The notes under the pieces were generated by a model. That model was not told the origin of the DNA. It saw only the letters and a list, made by a program, of their open reading frames with translations, and ran no database searches. This document shows positions 26,768 to 35,580 of a stretch of 64,000 bases of DNA, in pieces. A program made the translations under genes and the position numbers. Position 1 is the stretch's first letter; each line of letters begins with the position of its first letter. This DNA is from Nostoc carneum NIES-2107 (GTDB lineage Bacteria; Cyanobacteriota; Cyanobacteriia; Cyanobacteriales; Nostocaceae), in the NCBI GenBank assembly GCA_002368155.1, contig AP018180.1:3288719-3352718 (forward strand). Direction: 5' to 3'.

Positions 26768-27791
26768 CCAATTTCCTCGCCGTAGTTCCTCTCTCAATTA
26801 AATAAGGAGATAAAACGCGATTTTCTACAGTTTTATCCTGTAATAAATCAAGTAATATTTGCATAGCTGCGCGACCAATTTCTAACATTGGTTGACGGAC
26901 TGTTGTTAGCGGTGGCGTAATATAACCGCCTAAAGCAATACCATCAAATCCTACTAAACTTAAATCCTGCGGGACGGAAATACCTAATTTTTTACAGGCT
27001 AAGAGCGCGCCCACTGCTACCATATCGTTGTAACAAAAGATGCTTGTTACGTTAGCTTTGACTAACTGAGGTAGCATCTGTTGTCCGGTGACAACATCAC
27101 TGGTTCTGGTATTATCTTCTTCTCTAATTGCTATCCAATCATCTATCTGTGGTAGATTAGCTTCACTCAGAACCGTTTGATAACCTTCTAGGCGTAACTG
27201 ATTTGATAAACTGCGATCGCCTACACCCAAGTAGCCTATAGAAGTATGTCCTAAGCTGACTAAATGCTCTACAGCTAACCTAGCTCCTAAGTAATCATCT
27301 ATTCTGACTGAGTGAAAAGATTCGGGTTGGTTTGCAGTTTGGCTATTAATAAAAATTGTGGGTGTAGCTATTTGCCCTATTTGCTGGGTATGGTTTGTAT
27401 TAATTCGAGAATCAGCTACTAAAATACCATCTACCCGACGACGATAAAAATTATCAATCGCTGCTATTTCTTGCTCAACATTTCGGTGGGAAGTACTTAA
27501 CAACACACTCAAACCTGAGGATCTAGCTATCTGTTCTATTCCTTCTACTACCTCCGCAAAAAACGGATCTGCAATTGAAGTTACTACTACCCCAATGGTA
27601 TTAGTTCTTTGAGTTTGTAAACTTTGAGCAATCCCATTGGGAACATAGCCCATTTCCCGCGCTAGTTGTTTAATTTCTTCTCGCACTTTAGGGCTAATTA
27701 ACGGACTATCTCGCAAAGCACGTGAAACCGTGGTATGCGAAACACCTGCTTTCCGAGCAATATCTTCTATGGAGATTTTTCTTTTGCTCAT
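26709..27791 (-). CDS. LacI-family transcriptional regulator
   Basis: 360 residues. N-terminal HTH (SIEDIARKAGVSHTTVSRAL) and hinge are followed by a periplasmic-binding-like sugar domain (NTIGVVVTSIADPFFAEVVE, SIFCYNDMVAVGALLACKKL). The natural end is near RGTTARKLV. The last residues MGNGEWGMGNGEWGMSNE are encoded by the heptamer array and are an acquired tail. Divergent from gntK, with a perfect palindrome between them. It probably senses a uronate or gluconate intermediate and controls this cluster. Confidence 0.92.
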   Translation of the reverse strand: MSKRKISIEDIARKAGVSHTTVSRALRDSPLISPKVREEIKQLAREMGYVPNGIAQSLQTQRTNTIGVVVTSIADPFFAEVVEGIEQIARSSGLSVLLSTSHRNVEQEIAAIDNFYRRRVDGILVADSRINTNHTQQIGQIATPTIFINSQTANQPESFHSVRIDDYLGARLAVEHLVSLGHTSIGYLGVGDRSLSNQLRLEGYQTVLSEANLPQIDDWIAIREEDNTRTSDVVTGQQMLPQLVKANVTSIFCYNDMVAVGALLACKKLGISVPQDLSLVGFDGIALGGYITPPLTTVRQPMLEIGRAAMQILLDLLQDKTVENRVLSPYLIERGTTARKLVMGNGEWGMGNGEWGMSNE

Positions 27792-27811
27792 TTATTATCT
27801 TACTACGCTTT

Positions 27812-27827
27812 ATGCACACGTGTGCAT
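27812..27827. promoter_or_regulatory. Putative LacI-family operator ATGCACACGTGTGCAT
   Basis: Perfect 16-bp palindrome with a central CG, the hallmark of LacI-family sites, in the 75-bp spacer between the divergent lacI-type gene and gntK. It lies 21 bp upstream of the regulator start and 40 bp before the gntK ATG, well placed for repression of both. Confidence 0.75.
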
Positions 27828-27866
27828 GATAATATTAATTATTAGGAAAATTGAGATATTTGTCAA

Positions 27867-28352
27867 ATGATTATTCTGGTAATGGGTGTTTCTGGTTCTG
27901 GTAAGACCACCATCGGAAAACTGCTAGCCGAAGCTTTACACTGGAAATTTAGCGATGCTGACAGTTTCCACTCACCAGAGAATGTAGAAAAAATGCGGAG
28001 TGGTATCCCCTTAACGGAGGCTGACAGAATACCTTGGTTGCAAGATTTGCAAACAGCTATTAAAACCTGGCTACAAGAAAATCAAAATGTGGTGTTAGCG
28101 TGCTCAGCATTAAAAGACAGCTATCGCCAAGTTTTGTTAGTGGATAGCAACCTCGTCAAAATAGTCTACCTCAAAGGGTCTTATGAGTTAATCCAAAAGC
28201 GCTTGCAAGAACGCCAAAATCATTATATGAGTGCAACTTTATTAGATAGCCAATTCCATACTCTGGAAGAGCCATTAGACACCCTATATATAGATATTTC
28301 AGAATCACCACAAGTAATTGTGCAAAATATTAGAACAGCTTTAGGAATTTAG
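27867..28352 (+). CDS. gntK: Gluconokinase (GntK type)
   Basis: 161 residues, standard length. P-loop GVSGSGKTTIGKLLAEAL, then FSDADSFHSPENVEKMRSGI (substrate region), LTEADRIPWLQDL and VLACSALKDSYRQVL, all typical. It phosphorylates D-gluconate to 6-phosphogluconate. Expression is probably repressed through the upstream palindrome by the divergent LacI-type protein. Confidence 0.93.
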   Translation: MIILVMGVSGSGKTTIGKLLAEALHWKFSDADSFHSPENVEKMRSGIPLTEADRIPWLQDLQTAIKTWLQENQNVVLACSALKDSYRQVLLVDSNLVKIVYLKGSYELIQKRLQERQNHYMSATLLDSQFHTLEEPLDTLYIDISESPQVIVQNIRTALGI

Positions 28353-28416
28353 AAATTGGTAATTGGTAATTGCTAGGGTGTGTTTTCGCGCAGCGCACTG
28401 CCGCATTGATGGTACA

Positions 28417-28515
28417 TTATACCAATTTTAAAACATAATACGAAAGATTGTAGGGGCACGGCAATGCCGTGTCCTCTAGCGTATATTTATGTGTCATTCC
28501 ACGTTAGGATTTGAT
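28417..28515 (+). mobile_element. TACCAA-type MITE-like element
   Basis: TTATACCAATTTTAAAACAT, core GGGGCACGGCAATGCCGTGT, end TGTGTCATTCCACGTTAGGA. A more diverged copy of the family at 23679 and 50069. It lies in the convergent space between gntK and the Rieske oxygenase gene. Confidence 0.65.
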
Positions 28516-28524
28516 TTTATTAAC

Positions 28525-29547
28525 TTAATTTTGAATCTTAACTTTTGAATTTACCCCAGATTTTGACCAGCGAGAAGGTTCTAGTTGGTTAACATACTCC
28601 ATATATTTAGCTAAAGGCTGATCGATACTCAAAAGTAATTTATGATTAAAGCGAATATTATCGTAAATCTTGCCGTCTTCATCTCTGAGCATATAGTAAG
28701 CCAAGCGAGTACAAAATAGCAAAAACTTACTGAGCAAATATCCCACAAATCCGTTACGTTTTGCAGTTACATAAATAGGTTGAATGCGCGTTCTACCAGG
28801 TGCTATGGGAGTATAAGCATATATCATGTGCAACGGCGGAAATAGCCGGACATTTTTCATCATTGTTAACAACCCAATACACCCATTAGCATAGCGCATC
28901 AAATATTCATAGCTAGAACCTAGAAATTTGTTTCCTAACCTTTCTCGCCAGGTGGTTTGGGGAAATTGTCCCCGCATTGTAAAGTCAATTTGTGTGCCTA
29001 ACTCGCTACGATGTAGCGACAAATCCATTTTGATATCTAAATGATGAATTGTTTTTAAATGTTGAGCATCAATCCCATTCATCATACAAATATGGTGATG
29101 ACAGCTTCTTTCAAATGCTTTATCAGGTTGAGCAACAATTTCTTTACCCTTTAATTCATCAAAATCTGCCACACCTTCTGGCGCTACAGCATCAGGATAA
29201 ATCCAGATAAAACCATATTTTTCTGCTGTTGCATAAGCTTGAACTTTGGCTTGATTCGGAATCTCTGATTGGCAAGGAATATTTTTACAAATACCTGTTT
29301 CATCAAACGCCCAATGATGAAACGCGCAACGAATCCAATTCCCCTGAACTTGCCCAATTCCTAAATCTGTTCCCAAATGTGGACAGTAAGCATCTAAAGC
29401 TCTTACTCGTCCATCTTCACCACGAAATATGGTAATCCTTTGACCACAAATTTCTACAGATTTGGCTTGTTTTTGAGGTAATTCTTTACTCGTACAAGCA
29501 ATATACCAGCCCTTAGCAACTATATTCCAGTTGTTAAATATTTGCAT
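28525..29547 (-). CDS. Rieske non-heme iron oxygenase
   Basis: 340 residues. N-terminal Rieske site C55-P-H57 and C74-x2-H77 (AYCPHLGTDLG, CAFHHWAFDETG). The mononuclear iron site is D160-x2-H163-x4-H168 (NGIDAQHLKTIHHL). It should be an oxygenase with an external reductase that hydroxylates or demethylates a hydrophobic substrate. CruH-like roles in carotenoid modification or sterol/lipid oxidation are possible but unproven. It follows the Mpo1-like gene by 30 bp on the same strand, probably one operon. Confidence 0.85.
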   Translation of the reverse strand: MQIFNNWNIVAKGWYIACTSKELPQKQAKSVEICGQRITIFRGEDGRVRALDAYCPHLGTDLGIGQVQGNWIRCAFHHWAFDETGICKNIPCQSEIPNQAKVQAYATAEKYGFIWIYPDAVAPEGVADFDELKGKEIVAQPDKAFERSCHHHICMMNGIDAQHLKTIHHLDIKMDLSLHRSELGTQIDFTMRGQFPQTTWRERLGNKFLGSSYEYLMRYANGCIGLLTMMKNVRLFPPLHMIYAYTPIAPGRTRIQPIYVTAKRNGFVGYLLSKFLLFCTRLAYYMLRDEDGKIYDNIRFNHKLLLSIDQPLAKYMEYVNQLEPSRWSKSGVNSKVKIQN

Positions 29548-29577
29548 AATTACTTATTTATATTTTTACTTCATACT

Positions 29578-29955
29578 TCAGCCTTTAGAGGACTGATAAT
29601 TATTCAATATTTCTTGTCTTTGGCGAATATCATCTTGATATTTACCTATGAATACCCTAAATAGCATTTTACCTAAACAGTAAGAAGCTCGCCAAGAAAA
29701 CACAGCATCTTGTAAATCTATATGGCTACGCTCAAATAAGAAATGTCCGGTTAACCCAATTAGCTGAGTTAATGGTAAGCCTAAGAGTAACCATAAGTTT
29801 TGTAGCTTCCAAGCAGAAAACAGCAATCCGTAGAAAAAGAATATACCTAAGATATGCAAAGCTATATTAATAGGATGCTGATGTTTGAGAACAAAAACAT
29901 CCCAATAATCTGTAAAAGGATGATCCAGAATTTGATTACTAATTTGATTTCTCAA
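29578..29955 (-). CDS. Mpo1-like (DUF962) membrane protein
   Basis: 125 residues with family motifs HPINIALHILGIFFF and IGLTGHFLFERSHID, which contain the conserved His residues, plus three to four hydrophobic segments. Yeast Mpo1 is an Fe(II)-dependent dioxygenase in alpha-oxidation of 2-hydroxy fatty acids. The bacterial role is unknown. First gene of a likely two-gene operon with the Rieske oxygenase, suggesting a shared lipid or aldehyde substrate (inference). Confidence 0.75.
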   Translation of the reverse strand: MRNQISNQILDHPFTDYWDVFVLKHQHPINIALHILGIFFFYGLLFSAWKLQNLWLLLGLPLTQLIGLTGHFLFERSHIDLQDAVFSWRASYCLGKMLFRVFIGKYQDDIRQRQEILNNYQSSKG

Positions 29956-30138
29956 CTTGGCTTCCTATATTGCGAAAAGGTCAAACAATTTTGGATTTTG
30001 GATTGACTCCATAGATAAATCTAGAGGCTTGAGGATTCTATAGATATTGAAATGAATTTTATTTGCGTTCAAAAAATCGGCAATTTTCTGCCTGAACTTT
30101 GGGAATTATAAAGCAGAAAACCTTAATAATCCCAAATT

Positions 30139-31929
30139 ATGCAAATCTGTCAAAATCTTCATTGCTCAAATCCCTTTAACCCTGATAGTAACAATTTTTG
30201 CATGAGTTGCGGACACAGCAACTTTGGTAAGCTACTGGGAAACCGCTACCGCGTCTTAAAACTATTAGGTGAAGGCGGGTTTGGCAAGACTTACGCCGCA
30301 GAAGACACAGGTAGATTTGATGATGCTTGTGTGATCAAACAATTCTTTCCTCAAGTATCGGGAACCGCCGCATTAACTAAAGCAGCAGAATTATTTAAAC
30401 AAGAAGCAAAACGTCTGTTTGAATTGGGAGAAAATCATCCTCAAATTCCTAGGTTATTGGCTTATTTTGAACAAGGCTCAAGCTTATATTTAGTACAAGA
30501 ATTTGTTCAAGGACAGACTTTATTGGCAGAACTACACCAACAAGCCTTTAGCGAAGAACAAATTCAGCAACTTTTAGTTGATTTATTACCAGTTCTGCAA
30601 TTTATCCACGATCGCAACGTCATTCATCGAGATATTAAACCAGAAAATATCATGCGCCGTCAAAAAGATGGCAAACTGGTGTTAATTGACTTTGGTGGTG
30701 CAAAACAAGTTACCCAAACGAGTTTAGCCAGACAAGCTACAGGAATTTATACTATCGGTTATGCGCCAAGTGAGCAAATGGCAGGATTTGCTTCACCAGC
30801 CAGTGATTTATATGCCTTGGGTGCAACTTGTGCGCGTTTGTTAACTCAATCCTTGACTACACAAGATGCAAATGGAAACCTCTGCGATCGCCTTTATGAT
30901 GCTTATAATGCTGAATGGTTATGGCGCGAAAGATTGCAGGAAAAAGGTGTAACGCTGAGTGATGAGTTAGGACAAATTCTTGATAAGTTGCTTAAACACG
31001 TCGCTAGGGAAAGATATCAATCAGCCACACAAGTTTTACAAGATTTAGATTCTCAGAAAAAAATTCCAGTAGTTTTACAACCTAAATCTACTCCGGTTCA
31101 ACTCAGCCAAGAACGTAATACTTTACCCTTAAAAACTTTTGAGTTTAATACCAGAAATGTAAATGCAAGAGGTATAGAATGTTACTTACAATCTCGCAGA
31201 GCAAACTTCTTTATAGAAGACTTAGGAAAAGGAGTGATTCTAGAAATGGTATCTATTCCTAGCGGTACATTTATGATGGGTTCACCGCAAGGAGAAGGGT
31301 ACGAACGAGAAAAACCGCAGCATGAAGTTAAGGTGTCTGGCTTCTTCATAGGTAAATATGAAGTCACCCAAGCGCAGTATCAAGCAATTATGGATAGTAA
31401 TCCCTCCAAATTCAAAGGTGAGAAACATCCTGTAGAACAAGTAAGTTGGAATCAAGCAATAGAATTTTGTCAAAGATTGAGTAAGAAAACAGGACGCATC
31501 TATCGGCTACCTAGCGAAGCAGAATGGGAATATGCTTGTCGTGCTGGAACTACTACACCTTTTTCTTTTGGTGAAACCATTACCACTAACTTAGCCAACT
31601 ATGACGGAAATTATACATACGATTTTGGTTCAAAGGGTCAATATCGCCAGCAGACAACACAAGTAGGTAGTTTTTCACCTAATTTATTTGGGTTATATGA
31701 TATGCATGGCAATGTTTGGGAGTGGTGTGAAGATTATTATCATGAAAATTACCAAGGTGCACCTACTGATGGTAGTGCTTGGTTAACTGCTGGAGATAGT
31801 AGCTATCGACAGATACGCGGTGGTTCTTGGTTCAATGTTCCAGGTTACTGTCGCAGTGCAAATCGCAGCAGCATCGGAGTAGATAAGCATAACTTCTACA
31901 TTAGTTTTCGTGTCGTTTTTAGCGCCTAA
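30139..31929 (+). CDS. Ser/Thr protein kinase fused to formylglycine-generating-enzyme-like domain
   Basis: 596 residues. Zinc ribbon (C4, C9, C21, C24), then Hanks-type kinase (about 35-300): G44-E-G-G-F-G49, K67, H163-R-D165, D184-F-G186. A linker leads to an FGE/sulfatase-modifying domain (about 365-596): MVSIPSGTFMMGSP, EVTQAQYQAIM, RLPSEAEWEYACRAGTTTP, LYDMHGNVWEWC, RGGSW. Only one Cys (C571) is present where true FGE has a catalytic pair, so this is more likely a ligand-binding C-type-lectin-like fold. The final stretch (565-590) looks like a diversity-generating-retroelement target. No reverse transcriptase nearby. Confidence 0.9.
   Translation: MQICQNLHCSNPFNPDSNNFCMSCGHSNFGKLLGNRYRVLKLLGEGGFGKTYAAEDTGRFDDACVIKQFFPQVSGTAALTKAAELFKQEAKRLFELGENHPQIPRLLAYFEQGSSLYLVQEFVQGQTLLAELHQQAFSEEQIQQLLVDLLPVLQFIHDRNVIHRDIKPENIMRRQKDGKLVLIDFGGAKQVTQTSLARQATGIYTIGYAPSEQMAGFASPASDLYALGATCARLLTQSLTTQDANGNLCDRLYDAYNAEWLWRERLQEKGVTLSDELGQILDKLLKHVARERYQSATQVLQDLDSQKKIPVVLQPKSTPVQLSQERNTLPLKTFEFNTRNVNARGIECYLQSRRANFFIEDLGKGVILEMVSIPSGTFMMGSPQGEGYEREKPQHEVKVSGFFIGKYEVTQAQYQAIMDSNPSKFKGEKHPVEQVSWNQAIEFCQRLSKKTGRIYRLPSEAEWEYACRAGTTTPFSFGETITTNLANYDGNYTYDFGSKGQYRQQTTQVGSFSPNLFGLYDMHGNVWEWCEDYYHENYQGAPTDGSAWLTAGDSSYRQIRGGSWFNVPGYCRSANRSSIGVDKHNFYISFRVVFSA
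31831..31911 (+). other. Candidate DGR variable region at end of kinase-FGE gene
   Basis: After GGSW the codons ttc aat gtt cca ggt tac ... agc agc atc ... cat aac ttc tac att agt are dominated by NNC/NNT triplets. These sit where template repeats of cyanobacterial retroelements encode AAC/AAT (Asn). The invariant frame CRSANR and FRVV is kept. No second copy (template) was seen in this window. Confidence 0.4.
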
Positions 31930-32070
31930 GGAATAAACATCACATCACCAACCAAAACTACAACCCCAATCAAGTGCAAATTTTTATCCTTTGCACAACA
32001 CACAACTAGACCTTATATGATGGACTAACCGAATAAATCGCTTTAGAAGATTGGGAATAATAATGGTTTA

Positions 32071-33552
32071 TTATTGACTCTTCATCTGGTCAATTAAAAC
32101 AAAACGAATATCCCGCTTCTCTGCCATCAACTTAATACCTGGCTGTTGCAAATTTAAAAAATTTAATCCTATTTCTTTTCCACTAATTAAAAACTCAGTA
32201 GTAGCAATTTTATAAGTTCTTTTAACATCAAGTGGTTGACCATTAATTAACCAATTTCCTGAATTGGTTTCTTGAGTGACTTTGGCTGTTTGCAAATAGC
32301 CACCAGTACCTTTATTAAGTTGTCCTTGATCCAATAGCCTTTTTAACAGCGCTCCATTTATCTCTATCGCCACAACTTTACCGCCGAAAGGTAGTATGCG
32401 AATCACATCATATTGAGTAATTGGGCCGGGTGGAATCACATCATCAATCCGAATTGAACCACCATTAAATACGGCCAAATCGGCATCAGGTACTTCTTTC
32501 AACATCGCCGCTGCAATTAAATCTGTTAACTGGGTGGATTTATTGCGAACGCTAGATTCTAAACCATCTAAAGCAAATGAAAGTTTCGCAATTTGCTGAT
32601 CTGGATTAAAACCGTTGGCGCGGAATGCTTGATAACCTTTTTCTAGCCATTCTCTGACTACCTTTGCTGTTTTTGGTTCGTCAGGAATTTTTTCGGTAAT
32701 TGGTACTAGCCGAGAGTTAACTGCCAAACTTTTTTTGACAGTATCGTAAATCAATTGGTGAATGTAAACTGTACGAGCATTAGCATCAGCTTTAAAAATT
32801 GGGGTCAAATCTCGACCCCGCCATGCCTGGATATTTTCGTGCTCGTGACCACCCAGAATAATATCAATTTCTGGTACAGCTTCCGCTAGTTGGATATCGC
32901 TGCTATAGGGCAAATGGGTAATGGCAACTATAATATCCGCTTTCCCCTTCAGTTCCTTGACTTGCTGTTGAGCTGTTGCAATGGGATCTGTGTAACTAAC
33001 GTACTTAGCTGGATTACTATTTAAGGTAAGACCAATTAAACCTACCCTGACTACAGCACCGCGATCGCCTTTGACATTCAAGACAATGGAACGCGGTACA
33101 CTTTTGAAAGGCTGTCCTTTGCTATCTGATACATTACTCGATACCCAGCGAAAGCGAGATTCTTGCAATCTTTGATAGAACAGATGTTCTGGTAAATCAA
33201 ATTCATGATTACCAAAAGTCGCATAGTCAAAGCCGACAGCATTCATCACCGCTACCATTTGCTGACCGGCTAGCGGTACACCATTAATTTTCGCAGTTCC
33301 TAAAGCCGAAGGGCTAAATGCATCTCCTGCTAACACCGTGTATGTACGAGGGTTGGCTTTGTAAAGTTGTTGACGTAGGGTAGCGACACGCGCCAACCCG
33401 CCACGAGTTCCCCCTTCTACTGGAGTGATTTCATAGATGTCATTTAGTTGCAGCAGGTTAATATTCACAATTTCCGCTAATGCCGGAGTAGTTAAAGCTA
33501 CCGTCGCCAATAGCTGTAAAACAATGCTGCACCCCTTCGGGATTAGTTTCAT
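32071..33552 (-). CDS. Periplasmic 5'-nucleotidase / metallophosphatase (UshA-like)
   Basis: 493 residues with a signal peptide (residues 1-26, ending PALAE). The metallophosphatase domain has LLQLNDIYEI, LAGDAFSPS, FGNHEFDLP and LGGHEHENI. The C-terminal 5_nucleotid_C domain has LAVFNGGSIRIDDVIPPGPI, YDVIRILPFGGKVV and TTEFLISGKEIGLNF. It likely scavenges phosphate or nucleosides from nucleotides in the periplasm. The first metal motif reads LNDIYE instead of the usual NDxHG/NDFHG, a variation seen in cyanobacterial members. Confidence 0.88.
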   Translation of the reverse strand: MKLIPKGCSIVLQLLATVALTTPALAEIVNINLLQLNDIYEITPVEGGTRGGLARVATLRQQLYKANPRTYTVLAGDAFSPSALGTAKINGVPLAGQQMVAVMNAVGFDYATFGNHEFDLPEHLFYQRLQESRFRWVSSNVSDSKGQPFKSVPRSIVLNVKGDRGAVVRVGLIGLTLNSNPAKYVSYTDPIATAQQQVKELKGKADIIVAITHLPYSSDIQLAEAVPEIDIILGGHEHENIQAWRGRDLTPIFKADANARTVYIHQLIYDTVKKSLAVNSRLVPITEKIPDEPKTAKVVREWLEKGYQAFRANGFNPDQQIAKLSFALDGLESSVRNKSTQLTDLIAAAMLKEVPDADLAVFNGGSIRIDDVIPPGPITQYDVIRILPFGGKVVAIEINGALLKRLLDQGQLNKGTGGYLQTAKVTQETNSGNWLINGQPLDVKRTYKIATTEFLISGKEIGLNFLNLQQPGIKLMAEKRDIRFVLIDQMKSQ

Positions 33553-33605
33553 ATTTAGCTGGTAATCACTTTGAATCTACGGAATTGATTTTACATGAGT
33601 TGGGG

Positions 33606-33625
33606 AGACGCGATGAATCGCGTCT
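33606..33625. repeat. 20-bp palindrome AGACGCGATGAATCGCGTCT
   Basis: Copy of the dispersed palindrome (15010, 23799, 24842), between the nucleotidase start and the end of the upstream GHL10 gene; possible terminator. Confidence 0.7.
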
Positions 33626-33644
33626 GTACAAGAATTCCTAATTC

Positions 33645-35228
33645 CTAACTCCCAAGTGCTGTTTGTCCCTGAGTACCATAGCGATTGACTGCGGAAATGG
33701 CGACGCTATCAATCTTGGCTGGAGAGTTAACACTATTGAATAAGTAGGAAGTTTGCGATCCGGGAAGGATGGTTGTATTCCACTGATTGCCAGTTTTGGT
33801 TTGCATTACCCATAACCAAGCTTTTTCTGGTGCTGGAGATTGCCAGGTGAGTTTATTGATTTTACCTGTTGTATCTCGCTCAACGTTGAGTACAGGTTGA
33901 GCAGGTTGTGTCTTGTCTAACCAGGGAGAAGCGGGAATCAGCGCAGGAGTAGAGTAAGCTTCCTTTTCTAGTAAATTGGAGATGCGATCGCGGTTTTGCA
34001 TGATCGGCTTCATACTATAGTGAATGTTGCCTGTTGAGCCTGCAGAATTACGCGTTGACTTAATTTGAGAGATAATTTCATTGGCTGGCCAAGCAGCAGA
34101 ACTGCGATCGCCTACACGACTAGTAAAATTACCTGGCCAGATATGTCTTCCTTGTTGGTTCTGCTGAATCCACCAATTGAGCAAAACCGGATAACTTTGT
34201 TGAGGCTTGTCAATTCTCCAATATAACTGCGGCGAAAAGTAATCTAACCAGCCATTAATTAACCATTGACGGGAATCAGCATATAACTGGTTGTAAGCAT
34301 CAAAAGACCCGCCACCATTGAGACTCTTTGTCTGAGAGGGGTAGCCTGGCCGCCAAATACCGAAAGGACTAATACCAAACTTGACCCAGGGTTTTTCCTG
34401 TTTAATTGCTTGATATAGATGTTGGACTAATGTATTGATGTTTTCCCGTCTCCAGTCATCACGGCTGAGTTTCCCTCCAGTTTGCTGGTATTTCTGCCAA
34501 CTGGGTGCATCAGGAAAATCTATCGTACCTCTACTATTTTGTTCTGGATAAGGATAAAAATAATCGTCAAGATGGACTCCGTCTATGTCGTAGCGCTTGA
34601 CGACATCCATCACCACATTGACAGTATAGTCTTGAACTTCTGGTTCACCTGGATCTAACCAAAGATATCTACCATACTTCTTCACCCAATCGGGATGCGC
34701 TTTACTAACATGGTTAGCCGCTACTGCTGATTTTGATTGACCGTGACGGGCGCGGTAGGGATTAAACCAAGCGTGTAATTCTATGCCGCGCTTGTGTGCT
34801 TCATCAACTGCAAAAGCTAAGGGATCGTAATTTGGGAATGGTGCTTTACCCATTTCTCCGGTCAAAAATTCCGACCAAGGTTCATAAGCAGAAGCATACA
34901 AAGCATCAGCAGCTGGGCGTACCTGCAAAATCACTGCATTCAATTTTAAAGACGCAGCGCGATCGAGCATAGCAATCAGTTCTGCTTGCTGCTGTGATGA
35001 TGTTAATCCTGGTCTGGAAGGCCAATCAATATTAGCAACTGTCGCAATCCATGCACCCCGGAACTCTCTTGTCGGTTGAGGCGGGAGAACCTGAGATTGT
35101 ATTGGGGGAAAGGTTTCTGCGGAATAGACTGCGGGCGTAACTGCCAGTAGTAATGTAGTAATAAAAATTGCTATTAAATAGCAGTAACGTAGTTTTTTAC
35201 GGAATAACAAGCGAAACATTTTGATCAT
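33645..35228 (-). CDS. GHL10 (DUF187) family glycoside-hydrolase-like protein, secreted
   Basis: 527 residues from ATG 35228. Signal-anchor (YLIAIFITTLLLAVTPAVYSA), then the GHL10 domain: REFRGAWIATVANIDWPSRP, LNAVILQVRPAADALY, HAWFNPYRA, YDIDGVHLDDYFYPYP, PQLYWRIDKPQQSYP. A C-terminal fibronectin-like segment follows. Such proteins may act on cell-wall or exopolysaccharide. The longer frame to 35348 adds a Ser/Pro-rich tail made by GATGAGG heptamer repeats and is rejected as start. ATG 35219 is also possible. Confidence 0.85.
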   Translation of the reverse strand: MIKMFRLLFRKKLRYCYLIAIFITTLLLAVTPAVYSAETFPPIQSQVLPPQPTREFRGAWIATVANIDWPSRPGLTSSQQQAELIAMLDRAASLKLNAVILQVRPAADALYASAYEPWSEFLTGEMGKAPFPNYDPLAFAVDEAHKRGIELHAWFNPYRARHGQSKSAVAANHVSKAHPDWVKKYGRYLWLDPGEPEVQDYTVNVVMDVVKRYDIDGVHLDDYFYPYPEQNSRGTIDFPDAPSWQKYQQTGGKLSRDDWRRENINTLVQHLYQAIKQEKPWVKFGISPFGIWRPGYPSQTKSLNGGGSFDAYNQLYADSRQWLINGWLDYFSPQLYWRIDKPQQSYPVLLNWWIQQNQQGRHIWPGNFTSRVGDRSSAAWPANEIISQIKSTRNSAGSTGNIHYSMKPIMQNRDRISNLLEKEAYSTPALIPASPWLDKTQPAQPVLNVERDTTGKINKLTWQSPAPEKAWLWVMQTKTGNQWNTTILPGSQTSYLFNSVNSPAKIDSVAISAVNRYGTQGQTALGS

Positions 35229-35397
35229 TGGGAGTTGGTGAGGAGAAGCAAGTGAGAAAGGTGAGGGGGATGAGGAAGATGAGGGGGATGAGGGGGATGA
35301 GGGAGATGAGGAGGATGGGGGAGATGAGAGAGAAATAGCAAAACCCAATTACCTATTACCCATTACCCAATCCCCAGTCCCCATTCCCCATTCCCCA
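35229..35397. repeat. GATGAGG and CCCCATT heptanucleotide arrays upstream of GHL10 gene
   Basis: Degenerate GATGAGG/GGATGAG units (35250-35330) give the artefactual Ser/Pro reading frame. They are followed by ATTACCC and CCCCATT units (35347-35397). The promoter of the GHL10 gene must lie in or beyond them. Confidence 0.8.
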
Positions 35398-35580
35398 TGA
35401 CGACCTTATTTTATGAACCATTCGTTTGACAAGTAGCAGGCAGATCTTGTTCCCTGAAACTATTGCTGTGCCTGAAAAACTGATAAATTCTGTTTATAGA
35501 ATGGAATAATAAAGGGTTAACAATATCCATTTCTTTCTTACCCCTGGAGAGCGCTAGCCAGCAATCGGTAATTATATTTC

